Positions 1 through 5,170 of a stretch of 7,316 nucleotides of DNA are shown one piece after another. The stretch lies in the NCBI GenBank assembly GCA_903904805.1, contig CAIVDX010000235.1, positions 1 to 7,316 on the forward strand, read 5' to 3'. The stretch is from an uncultured Rhodospirillales bacterium. GTDB taxonomy: Bacteria; Pseudomonadota; Alphaproteobacteria; Acetobacterales; Acetobacteraceae. Position 1 is the stretch's first letter. Each line of letters starts with the position of its first letter. Under the pieces are notes generated by a model. The model did not search any database and was not told where the DNA came from. It worked only from the letters and a program-made list of their open reading frames with translations. Position numbers and translations under genes: made by a program.

Positions 1-535
1 CGACCACCGCCAGCGCCTGGCCCTGGCCACGCTCGGGCACGCTGACCAGCGCCGGGCCCGGCGCCTTCAACACCGAGCCCTCCGGCAGCTGTTCCTCCAG
101 CAGCAATGTGTGCGGCCCGGCGGCGATGGTCTTGTCCGGCGTGAGCACCCACTCGCCGCGCGCATTCGCGCTCGCCTCACCCAGCACACTGCCATCGGTG
201 CCGTCCCGCACCACGATGCGCGCGCCCGGCGTCGCCCGCCCCGCCAGCACCGCGTCGCCCTGCGGCGAGACCAGCACCACGTCGTAGTCCGGCGCCGGCT
301 TCGGCGGCGCCGGCTGGCTGGCAGCCCCCGTTTCGGCAGATCCCGTTTCGGCAGACCCCGTCTCGGCAAATCTCGTCTCGGCCGCCGGCGGTGCCGCGCT
401 GGCGAGGGTCTGTGCTGGCCGCTCCACCCAGTATCGCAGCACCAGCACCACGCCCGCGATCATCACCGCCGACAGCGCGCTGCCAAAAATCACCGTGCGC
501 CAGCTGGTCGTCGGACTCGGTGACATATTCATCAT
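1..535 (-). CDS. Membrane-anchored Ig-like (probably LysM) envelope protein, N-terminal part, runs off left edge
   Basis: This open frame has no stop before position 1, so only about 178 N-terminal residues are visible. It begins with three in-frame ATGs (535, 532, 526). An AGGG 4 nt before the first and 7 nt before the second favours 535 or 532. Residues about 13-35 form one hydrophobic helix (signal anchor). A low-complexity Ala/Glu/Thr/Pro linker with an ETGSA repeat follows, then from about residue 85 a beta-rich module (VVLVSPQGDAVLAGRATPG, RIVVRDG, GEWVLTPD) typical of bacterial Ig-like/carboxypeptidase-regulatory-like folds. Proteins of this build in Acetobacteraceae usually end in a LysM peptidoglycan-binding domain. 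That end is outside the window, so the LysM part is inferred from family resemblance. The protein would sit in the inner membrane and face the periplasm. It is divergent from the cytochrome b561 gene across a spacer of about 175 nt in which I found no convincing promoter. Confidence 0.75.
   Translation of the reverse strand, partial: MMNMSPSPTTSWRTVIFGSALSAVMIAGVVLVLRYWVERPAQTLASAAPPAAETRFAETGSAETGSAETGAASQPAPPKPAPDYDVVLVSPQGDAVLAGRATPGARIVVRDGTDGSVLGEASANARGEWVLTPDKTIAAGPHTLLLEEQLPEGSVLKAPGPALVSVPERGQGQALAVV
327..383 (-). repeat. 15-bp in-frame tandem repeat encoding (ETGSA)n
   Basis: Four near-identical 15-bp units (327-341, 342-356, 357-371 and a partial copy from 372) follow one another on a consensus CCCGTTTCGGCAGAT. 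Being a multiple of three, they encode Glu-Thr-Gly-Ser-Ala type pentapeptides in the linker between the membrane anchor and the Ig-like module of the envelope protein. The copy nearest the N-terminus is the most diverged (ETRFA). Such units can change copy number by slippage without breaking the frame. Confidence 0.8.
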
Positions 536-711
536 CAAACCCTATGGCCCCCCGCGCCGCGCCGCAATCGACGCGCATCATGGCGCCGGCCTGATGACGG
601 TCTGGTGAACATCGTCGCCACCCGGCCGCCCACATGCCCGCGCCGAAGACCAGGGGATGGCAGCCCGTGCTGCGCTGCGGCAAGATGGGCCGACTTCGTG
701 AAAGGCCGACA

Positions 712-1377
712 ATGAACATCATGCGACTGTCGATGAAAGTGTGGGACGCACCCACCCGTCTGTTCCACTGGGCGCTGGCCCTGCTGGTCTTCACCAGCTG
801 GTACACCGACGAGATCGACCGCACCGATCTGCATTTCCTCTCCGGCTACGCCATCCTCACGCTGCTGGTCTTCCGCCTGGTCTGGGGCGTGATCGGCAGT
901 GACACCGCCCGCTTCAGCCAGTTCATCCGCAGCCCCCTCGAGGGGCTGCGCCACCTCGCCCATTTCGGCAAACGCGAGCCAGACGAGCAGATCGGCCACA
1001 ACGCCGCCGGCGGCTGGATGGTGCTGATGATGCTCACGCTCCTGCTGATCCAGGTGATCACCGGCCTGTGCAGCCACGCCGACTTCGAGAAGGCGCCGTT
1101 CTCCGAGGCGGTGGGCAAGGATCTCAGCGACTTCGCCACGCGCGTGCACGGGATCAACTTCACCCTGATCGAAATCGCGGTCGCGGTGCATGTGCTGGTG
1201 ATCCTGGCCTACGCCGTGATCAAGCGGCAGGACCTGGTGCGCCCGATGATCACCGGCAAAAAGCGCCTGCCGGCCACTCTGCGCGCGCCACGCCTGTCGA
1301 ACCCGCTGCTCGCGCTGGCGCTGGCGGTGGTCTGCGGTCTGCTGGTCTGGGGTTTGGTGTCGCTGGGCAGCGCGTGA
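712..1377 (+). CDS. Cytochrome b561-type di-heme membrane cytochrome (cytochrome b/b6 domain)
   Basis: A 221-residue integral membrane cytochrome expected to pass electrons from the quinol pool to a periplasmic acceptor. The start chosen is ATG 712, with AAAGG 6 nt upstream; an in-frame GTG or ATG further upstream lacks a site. The N-terminus has the family hallmark WDAPTRLFHW, with His19 in helix 1. His41 in LHFLSGY, His96 in GHNAAGG, and His146 and His160 (VHGIN, VAVHVL) on the fourth helix supply candidate axial ligands for two b hemes. RLVWGVIGS and ARFSQF are also typical of the family. A fifth hydrophobic helix (about 198-217) forms the C-terminus. The gene converges on cytochrome c', and these two families often neighbour each other in proteobacteria, so cytochrome c' is a plausible redox partner (inference). 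The family call is firm; the physiological electron donor and acceptor are not shown. Confidence 0.92.
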   Translation: MNIMRLSMKVWDAPTRLFHWALALLVFTSWYTDEIDRTDLHFLSGYAILTLLVFRLVWGVIGSDTARFSQFIRSPLEGLRHLAHFGKREPDEQIGHNAAGGWMVLMMLTLLLIQVITGLCSHADFEKAPFSEAVGKDLSDFATRVHGINFTLIEIAVAVHVLVILAYAVIKRQDLVRPMITGKKRLPATLRAPRLSNPLLALALAVVCGLLVWGLVSLGSA

Positions 1378-1408
1378 GCGGCTCGTTGTGAGTGCGCGGG
1401 CGACAAGC

Positions 1409-1439
1409 GCCCCGCCGACCGGGATCGGCCGGCGGGGGC
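1409..1439. terminator. GC-rich hairpin between convergent cytochrome genes, likely bidirectional terminator
   Basis: GCCCCGCCG at 1409-1417 pairs with CGGCGGGGGC at 1430-1439 with one bulged G. The stem continues as CCG/CGG around a four-base GGAT loop, giving 12 pairs with one mismatch. It starts 31 nt after the cytochrome b561 stop and lies 8 nt beyond the cytochrome c' stop on the other strand. No T-run follows on either side, so intrinsic termination would be weak. It may instead act as an mRNA 3'-end stabiliser. Confidence 0.5.
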
Positions 1440-1447
1440 CGTGTGAG

Positions 1448-1960
1448 TTACTTCGCGCGATAGGTCTTGTGGCAGCCGCCGCAGGCCGCCGCGGTGTCAC
1501 CGAAGGCGGTCTTGAACGCCGCCACATCATCAGCCTTCGCCGCCGCCGCCAGCACCGTGGCCTTGGCCTGCAGCTCACCGGCCGCCTTGGCGAAGCCGGC
1601 GGAATCGCTCCAGATCTCCGGCAGCGCCTTGGTGCCCTTGTCGGTGCCGGGCGGGAACATCGCCGGGATCGCCTTGGCCCACTTCACCATCGCATCAGCG
1701 GAATCGCTGAAGATCTTCACCGAGGTGCCGGCCGCCACAGCGGCCTTCATCTGGCCGGCGGTGCCGCTCATCAGATCAAAACCGGCCTGGCGCGCGCCGA
1801 TGATGGCCTCCGGCGACACCTGCGCCGAGGCCGGGCCGGACAGCGAGCGTCGGGCCCTTTCCACAAATATCCTCTCCGGCGACACCTGCGCCGAGGCCGG
1901 GCCGGACAGGCCAACAAACGCGGCGGCCAGAATGGCGCCAGACAGAATCGACAGTTTCAT
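1448..1960 (-). CDS. Cytochrome c' precursor, with duplicated signal-peptide junction
   Basis: A periplasmic class II c-type cytochrome: a four-helix bundle with a C-terminal high-spin heme that binds NO/CO and is implicated in nitrosative stress or electron transfer. The CxxCH site is at Cys160-Cys163-His164 (CGGCHKTYR), six residues from the end, and FPPGTDKG...ALPEIW is characteristic. By eye alignment with the Alcaligenes protein, Phe61 falls at the distal-pocket position (Leu16 there) and Arg168 at the proximal Arg. The start is ATG 1960 with GGGGA about 8 nt upstream; a longer frame to 1996 has no such site. Residues 1-24 are a Sec signal peptide ending GPASA. Unusually, LSGPASAQVSPE occurs twice (18-29 and 40-51), separated by RIFVERARRS. 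Cleavage at the second site would give a normal mature protein of 124 residues, whereas cleavage at the first leaves a 22-residue extension. Confidence 0.93.
   Translation of the reverse strand: MKLSILSGAILAAAFVGLSGPASAQVSPERIFVERARRSLSGPASAQVSPEAIIGARQAGFDLMSGTAGQMKAAVAAGTSVKIFSDSADAMVKWAKAIPAMFPPGTDKGTKALPEIWSDSAGFAKAAGELQAKATVLAAAAKADDVAAFKTAFGDTAAACGGCHKTYRAK
1808..1909 (-). repeat. 36-bp perfect direct repeat within the cytochrome c' gene, with 30-bp spacer
   Basis: The 36 bases at 1808-1843 recur exactly at 1874-1909, separated by 30 unrelated bases. The offset is 66 bp (22 codons), so the frame is kept. The repeat encodes LSGPASAQVSPE, which spans the signal-peptidase site and the first mature residues. 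The homologous family normally has a single copy, so the copy plus spacer is most simply an in-frame insertion. Zero mismatches between the copies suggest a recent event or an assembly error. Confidence 0.9.
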
Positions 1961-2129
1961 GCGACTTCCCCTTGGTTGATGGCGCACGCCCGCCACCCGC
2001 TATGCGGATCGCGCCATGCTGACGTGCATATCCCACAGATTGGGTCGCTTGCCCACACTGAAACCCCCCACTCGCCAAACGATCACGGAGCGCGTCATGT
2101 CGCCTGACCACCAGCTCTCAGGAACCCCC

Positions 2130-2717
2130 ATGCCCTCCGGTCTGCGCTCCGTCGCGGTGTTCTGCGGCTCTCGCCCCGGCCACAACCCCGCCTACCGCGC
2201 CGCCGCCACCGCGCTCGGCACCGGCTTGGCCCACGCCGGCATGCGCCTGGTCTATGGCGGCGGACGCATCGGCCTGATGGGCGTGGTGGCCGACGCCGTG
2301 CTCGCCGCCGGTGGCGCCGTGCTCGGCGTCATCCCCGAATTCCTCTGCCGCCGCGAGATCATGCATGACGGCGTGATGGAGCTGATCGTCACGGACAGCA
2401 TGCACAGCCGCAAACTCAAGATGTTCGAGGCCGCCGACGCCTTCGTGATGCTCCCCGGCGGCCTCGGCACGCTCGATGAGGTCGTCGAGATCATCACCTG
2501 GCGCCAACTCGGCCTGCACGACAAGCCGGTGCTGCTCTGCGACGTCGCCGGCTCCGCCCAACCGATTCAGGCCGCGCTCCGCGCCAGCATCGAGATGGGC
2601 TTCGCCAATGCGGATGCGATCGAGCTGTTCGAAGTCCTCGACGGCCCCGATGCCACCCTCGCGCGCCTCGCCGAACTGCAACCCAGCCAAGCCCCCGCCA
2701 ACAGCACCCGGCTCTGA
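2130..2717 (+). CDS. LOG-family cytokinin riboside 5'-monophosphate phosphoribohydrolase (TIGR00730)
   Basis: A cytosolic Rossmann-fold enzyme of 195 residues, within the normal length. LOG enzymes hydrolyse the N-glycosidic bond of nucleoside 5'-monophosphates (AMP, or cytokinin nucleotides), releasing the base and ribose 5-phosphate. The signature PGGLGTLDE is at residues 109-117, followed by ITWRQLGLH. Upstream are VFCGSRPG, the phosphate-binding GGGRIGLMG, and MHSRKLKM with its conserved Arg94-Lys95. Two starts are credible. ATG 2130 has AGGA 6 nt upstream and places the conserved beta-strand VAVFCGS directly after the N-terminus. ATG 2097 has GGAG 6 nt upstream and adds 11 residues using codons rare here (TCA, GGA). 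I prefer 2130. It is divergent from cytochrome c' and is probably monocistronic. In bacteria this family often acts as a housekeeping nucleotide hydrolase, so cytokinin production should not be assumed. Confidence 0.92.
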   Translation: MPSGLRSVAVFCGSRPGHNPAYRAAATALGTGLAHAGMRLVYGGGRIGLMGVVADAVLAAGGAVLGVIPEFLCRREIMHDGVMELIVTDSMHSRKLKMFEAADAFVMLPGGLGTLDEVVEIITWRQLGLHDKPVLLCDVAGSAQPIQAALRASIEMGFANADAIELFEVLDGPDATLARLAELQPSQAPANSTRL

Positions 2718-2731
2718 CCCAAGAAGACAGC

Positions 2732-2764
2732 CGAGCCCGAGGGCCACAAAGGCCGAGGGACTCG
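2732..2764 (+). terminator. Imperfect hairpin after the LOG gene, possible terminator
   Basis: CGAG at 2732-2735 pairs with CTCG at 2761-2764. CC/GG and GGCC/GGCC pairs follow inside, closing on an ACAAA loop, with a mismatch and a small internal loop. It starts 15 nt after the LOG stop codon. No T-run follows, so termination activity is only a suggestion. Confidence 0.35.
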
Positions 2765-2769
2765 CGCAC

Positions 2770-2850
2770 AAATGCCAGAGGGTCTTTGCTGCTTTCCGGC
2801 AAGAAAGAAGGCCGTCTGTTTTGAAAGAAAGAAGCAAAAAACTTTTGAAA
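2770..2850 (+). other. A-rich, purine-rich intergenic segment with repeated AAGAAAGAAG
   Basis: This non-coding stretch is far more A/T-rich than its surroundings. AAGAAAGAAG occurs twice (2801-2810 and 2825-2834). TCTTTGCTGC (2783-2792) can fold onto GCAAGAAAGA (2799-2808) with two mismatches, and CAAAA/TTTTG forms a small inverted repeat near 2835-2847. Short open frames across it have no coding character. Spacers of this style recur in Acetobacteraceae genomes to my recollection, so it may be a dispersed intergenic repeat. It also provides an A-rich region upstream of the tRNA promoter. Confidence 0.4.
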
Positions 2851-2870
2851 CCCTGGTCCGGTGCCGTGGC

Positions 2871-2899
2871 TTGCGACCGTGCTCAGTGCGGTCTATACC
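2871..2899 (+). promoter_or_regulatory. Sigma-70-type promoter for tRNA-Pro
   Basis: TTGCGA (2871-2876) resembles the -35 box TTGACA and TATACC (2894-2899) the -10 box, with an ideal 17-nt spacer. The GC-rich discriminator GCCCGCC follows, as is usual for stable-RNA promoters under stringent control. Transcription would begin near 2906, about 7 nt before the mature tRNA. An A-rich tract upstream could act as an UP-like element. Confidence 0.6.
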
Positions 2900-2912
2900 G
2901 CCCGCCGGTCGG

Positions 2913-2989
2913 CGGAGTGTAGCTCAGCCTGGTAGAGCACTGTGTTCGGGACGCAGGGGCCGGAGGTTCGAATCCTCTCACTCCGACCA
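2913..2989 (+). tRNA. tRNA-Pro, anticodon CGG, CCA encoded
   Basis: The acceptor stem CGGAGTG (2913-2919) pairs fully with CACTCCG (2979-2985), followed by discriminator A and an encoded CCA (2987-2989). The D-arm is AGCTCAGCCTGGTAGAGC. The anticodon stem CTGTG/CGCAG encloses the loop TTCGGGA, giving anticodon CGG, which decodes CCG (proline). The T-arm has the invariant GGTTCGAATCC. It is 77 nt long with all standard features. The downstream gene is convergent and ends only 8 nt away. Confidence 0.97.
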
Positions 2990-2997
2990 CTCCCCCC

Positions 2998-4470
2998 TCA
3001 TTCGGCGGCCTTCGGATAACCGCGATACTCCGCCGGGATGTCGTAGCTGGCCATCAGCCCGTCCACGATCCCGTTGAAGCGCGCCCACGGCGCCTCGCGA
3101 TAGCTGTGCCCGCGCACGATGAACGAGGCACCGGCATAGAATTTCTCATATTGCTGATGCCGCCCGGCGAATTCCGACCCAACCACATCCCAGGCCAGCT
3201 TGAACAATTTCATCCGGTCGGTCGCCGCCATCTGCGGCGTCGCCCAATAGGTCTGGAATGTGTGCATCAACGCCGGGTCCGCGGCCACCGAGATGTCGGC
3301 GGGCATCTGGAACACCCCGCCGCCGCACAATTCGCGCAGCACATCCACGATGGCCGTGTAGCTCTCGGTGCACCAGTTCAGCGCGGCATACATGATGCGC
3401 CGGTTGAACGTCACATAGCCCTCTGGCCAGCTCTCGGCATTCTGGATCTGCCCGGCCACCAGCCCCTCCAGCAGCGCCTCAAGGCTGGCCAGACGCCCCA
3501 GCGTCTCGCGCACCACCGGCACACCATCCGCCCCCGACGCGCCCGCCACTTTGCTCGCCAGCCCCACGATCAGCCCGAGCTTGGAGAGATAGCGCACGTT
3601 CGACTGGTGATTGCCGAAGCAATGCGCCGGCGTGGAGATATACACCTCGCGGGCGAGCAGCGCGTCGTTATGCACGAACACCTTCTCCCACGGGATCTTC
3701 ACCTCCTCGCAGATCAGCATCGAATCGGTCTCGTCATAGCGATAGGCCAGCGGCGATTCGAACTCGTGCGGCGCCGCCCGCTCCAGCGACTTGCGCGACC
3801 ACAATGACAAACCAGGCGCATTCACCGGCACCGCGCAGGTGATCGCCTGATTCGCATTTTCCGGTGCCAGCGGCAGCAGATTGCCGATCCAGATCTCATT
3901 GGCGAGCACCGCACCGGTGGCCAGCATCTTCATGCCGGAGACCACCACCCCGTCATCCTCCTCGCGCACCACATGCAGGCTGGGGACGGGGATGTTCATC
4001 CGCGAATAGAATTCCGGATTGCGCGCGGCCTGCGGCGGCAGCACCGCATAGGTCGCGTAGATGTCGTTTCGCCGCATATGCTCGTAATAGGCGCTGACAT
4101 TGCTGGCATATGTCCCAAACGCCTCGGGCCGCATCGCCATGCCGGTGACAAAGCTCGCCACATGATCCGGCGAGCGGCCGAACATGCCGTAGCTCAGATC
4201 GGCGATCGCCTTGTGCGTCGCGCTGCGGCGCGCGAGATCCTCGCGCGTTGTCGCCTTGATGAAATAGTTGCTGTAGCGCTCACCATCTTCCTCGAAGCTC
4301 ATCGCCTCGCGGTTGGCCGGATCCGCCTTCGCGTCATAGATCGCCGCCATCGTCTGCGCGGCATGGGCGAAGGCCGGATGGGTGGTCACATCCTCGATCA
4401 GCTCCTTGCCGATATAGACCCGCCGCCCGTCGCGCAGGCTCTGCAGATGTTGGGCTCCGGTTTTCAACAT
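2998..4470 (-). CDS. HpaB-family FADH2-dependent aromatic monooxygenase (4-hydroxyphenylacetate 3-hydroxylase family)
   Basis: A 490-residue cytosolic oxygenase component of a two-component flavin monooxygenase; the family (HpaB, TftD, PvcC types) ortho-hydroxylates phenolic substrates using FADH2 from a separate reductase. The N-terminal hallmark is SLRDGRRVYI...VTTHPAF, followed by MSFEEDGERYSNYF, GRSPDH (98-103), NDIYATYAVLPPQ and the flavin-region strand SGMKMLATG near 178-186. By position, Arg99 matches the substrate-binding Arg100 of Thermus HpaB. His103 and Tyr141 occupy the places of its Tyr104 and His142, a reciprocal exchange. The Cys ligands of the related 4-hydroxybutyryl-CoA dehydratase are absent, so that assignment is rejected. 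Start ATG 4470 has AGGGA 7 nt upstream. The gene follows marR by 16 nt, so the two are probably one transcript. No flavin reductase (HpaC) is in the window. The family is clear; the substrate is not known. Confidence 0.9.
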   Translation of the reverse strand: MLKTGAQHLQSLRDGRRVYIGKELIEDVTTHPAFAHAAQTMAAIYDAKADPANREAMSFEEDGERYSNYFIKATTREDLARRSATHKAIADLSYGMFGRSPDHVASFVTGMAMRPEAFGTYASNVSAYYEHMRRNDIYATYAVLPPQAARNPEFYSRMNIPVPSLHVVREEDDGVVVSGMKMLATGAVLANEIWIGNLLPLAPENANQAITCAVPVNAPGLSLWSRKSLERAAPHEFESPLAYRYDETDSMLICEEVKIPWEKVFVHNDALLAREVYISTPAHCFGNHQSNVRYLSKLGLIVGLASKVAGASGADGVPVVRETLGRLASLEALLEGLVAGQIQNAESWPEGYVTFNRRIMYAALNWCTESYTAIVDVLRELCGGGVFQMPADISVAADPALMHTFQTYWATPQMAATDRMKLFKLAWDVVGSEFAGRHQQYEKFYAGASFIVRGHSYREAPWARFNGIVDGLMASYDIPAEYRGYPKAAE

Positions 4471-4486
4471 TGGAAAATCCCTGTGT

Positions 4487-5062
4487 TCAGGCGGCGCTTT
4501 GGCGACCGCGTGTGCGTTGGTCGATCAGATCGGCGGCGTCCGCGCCACATGGCTGCAGACGGTCGAGCGTGCTGGAGAGCTGCTGGAAATCGCGCGCCGA
4601 CAGCGCACCGAACAGCACATCATTCACCTCGGTCTGGGTCGGCGCGAGGGACGCGAGGCGCGCATGGCCCGCCGCGGTCAGGCACAGCAGCACCCGCCGC
4701 CGGTCGGCCTGGTCGGCGCGCTTGTCGAGCAGGCCAAGCTTTACCAGCTTGCCCGCCTCGATGGTGATGAAGGCGCCAGACCGCTGCATCCACGCGGCCA
4801 CATCGCCCACCGCCACGCCGCCCGCCCCCTGCAGCCGCTGCACCGACATCAGCACCTCATACTGCACGCCCGACACGCCGATCAGCGCCCCGAACCCATC
4901 GCGCACGCTCTGCGCGTTGCGGGTGAAGGAGAGCAGTGCATGGATCATCCGGCGAAACGCGGCATCCGACCCGCCGGCCAGCAGTTCCGGCCGGCTGACC
5001 GTCCTCAGCGCCGGGTCCGCCGCCGGGGCGGCACGCCGTATCGACTTCGCGCCTGCTGCCAT
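4487..5062 (-). CDS. MarR-family transcriptional regulator
   Basis: A winged-helix repressor-type regulator of 191 residues. Helical dimerisation segments flank a central wHTH: helix VSGVQYEVLMSVQRL, then VAVGDVAAWMQ, the recognition helix SGAFITIEAGKLVKLGLL, and a wing DKRADQADRRRVLLCLT (about 113-129) with the typical D-x-R/R pattern. The N-terminus is longer and more Ala/Arg-rich than usual. Start choice: GTG 5071, ATG 5068 and ATG 5062 are all in frame. The GGAG at 5071-5074 touches the first two but lies 8 nt before ATG 5062, which I chose. It precedes the HpaB-family gene by 16 nt and is divergent from the MFS permease. MarR proteins in this position usually repress aromatic catabolic or efflux genes and release on binding a phenolic ligand, so autoregulation and control of both arms is likely (inference). 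A probable operator lies immediately upstream. Confidence 0.92.
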   Translation of the reverse strand: MAAGAKSIRRAAPAADPALRTVSRPELLAGGSDAAFRRMIHALLSFTRNAQSVRDGFGALIGVSGVQYEVLMSVQRLQGAGGVAVGDVAAWMQRSGAFITIEAGKLVKLGLLDKRADQADRRRVLLCLTAAGHARLASLAPTQTEVNDVLFGALSARDFQQLSSTLDRLQPCGADAADLIDQRTRGRQSAA

Positions 5063-5076
5063 CTGCATCACTCCAA

Positions 5077-5092
5077 TTAGCTTTGACGCTAA
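5077..5092. promoter_or_regulatory. 16-bp inverted repeat, candidate MarR operator
   Basis: TTAGC (5077-5081) and GCTAA (5088-5092) form an inverted repeat around six bases, with one further symmetric pair inside (TTAGCnTn/nAnGCTAA). Size and symmetry suit a MarR dimer. A second, wider inverted pair, AATTA (5075-5079) and TAATT (5095-5099), surrounds it. It lies 15 nt upstream of the chosen marR start and in the shared control region with the divergent permease. Assignment to this MarR rests on position. Confidence 0.55.
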
Positions 5093-5115
5093 GGTAATTT
5101 TCGCCCCGCCGTCAA
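5086..5115 (-). promoter_or_regulatory. Possible promoter of the marR-monooxygenase operon
   Basis: On the minus strand, TTGACG (5115 down to 5110) is a good -35 box. With an 18-nt spacer, TAGCGT (5091 to 5086) matches only the T, A and final T of a -10 box. That -10 lies inside the TTAGC/GCTAA inverted repeat, so a bound repressor would block RNA polymerase. The -10 is weak and the call is tentative. Confidence 0.3.
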
Positions 5116-5170
5116 CAAAAACCGATCCCCCGGTTGCGCGCCGTGCGGCCCACGGGGTCTACTGGGCGGA

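Noticed and set aside
327..383. CRISPR-like short repeats
   Set aside because: The units are 15 bp, contiguous without spacers, and in frame within a coding region.
177..824. Minus-strand open frame overlapping the left-edge gene and the cytochrome b561 start
   Set aside because: It is in a different frame from the envelope protein with its membrane anchor and Ig-like module, has Gly/Ala/Arg-rich composition and crosses a divergent promoter region.
535..1578. Long minus-strand open frame opposite the cytochrome b561 gene
   Set aside because: The translation is rich in Arg, Gln, His and Asp with no domain. It lies antisense to a clear cytochrome gene and overlaps the cytochrome c' C-terminus; it is a by-product of high GC.
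1961..2096. Divergent promoters between cytochrome c' and the LOG gene
   Set aside because: I found only weak box-like matches with poor spacing (for example TTGATG and TATGCG with 19 nt between), which was not enough to call a promoter.
2913..2989. tRNA-Pro as an integration site of a mobile element
   Set aside because: There is no integrase, no repeated 3' tRNA fragment and no foreign-looking genes on either side within the window.
3106..3807. Plus-strand open frame of over 230 codons inside the monooxygenase gene
   Set aside because: It is antisense to a well-conserved HpaB-family protein, and its His/Arg/Pro-rich composition is typical of a shadow frame. The same holds for the plus-strand frame at 3973-4767.
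2998..4470. 4-hydroxybutyryl-CoA dehydratase as an alternative identity
   Set aside because: That relative needs Cys ligands for a 4Fe-4S cluster (two near residues 99 and 103, plus a later His/Cys pair). Here the corresponding positions are Arg and His, and no Cys follows the NHQSNVRY segment.
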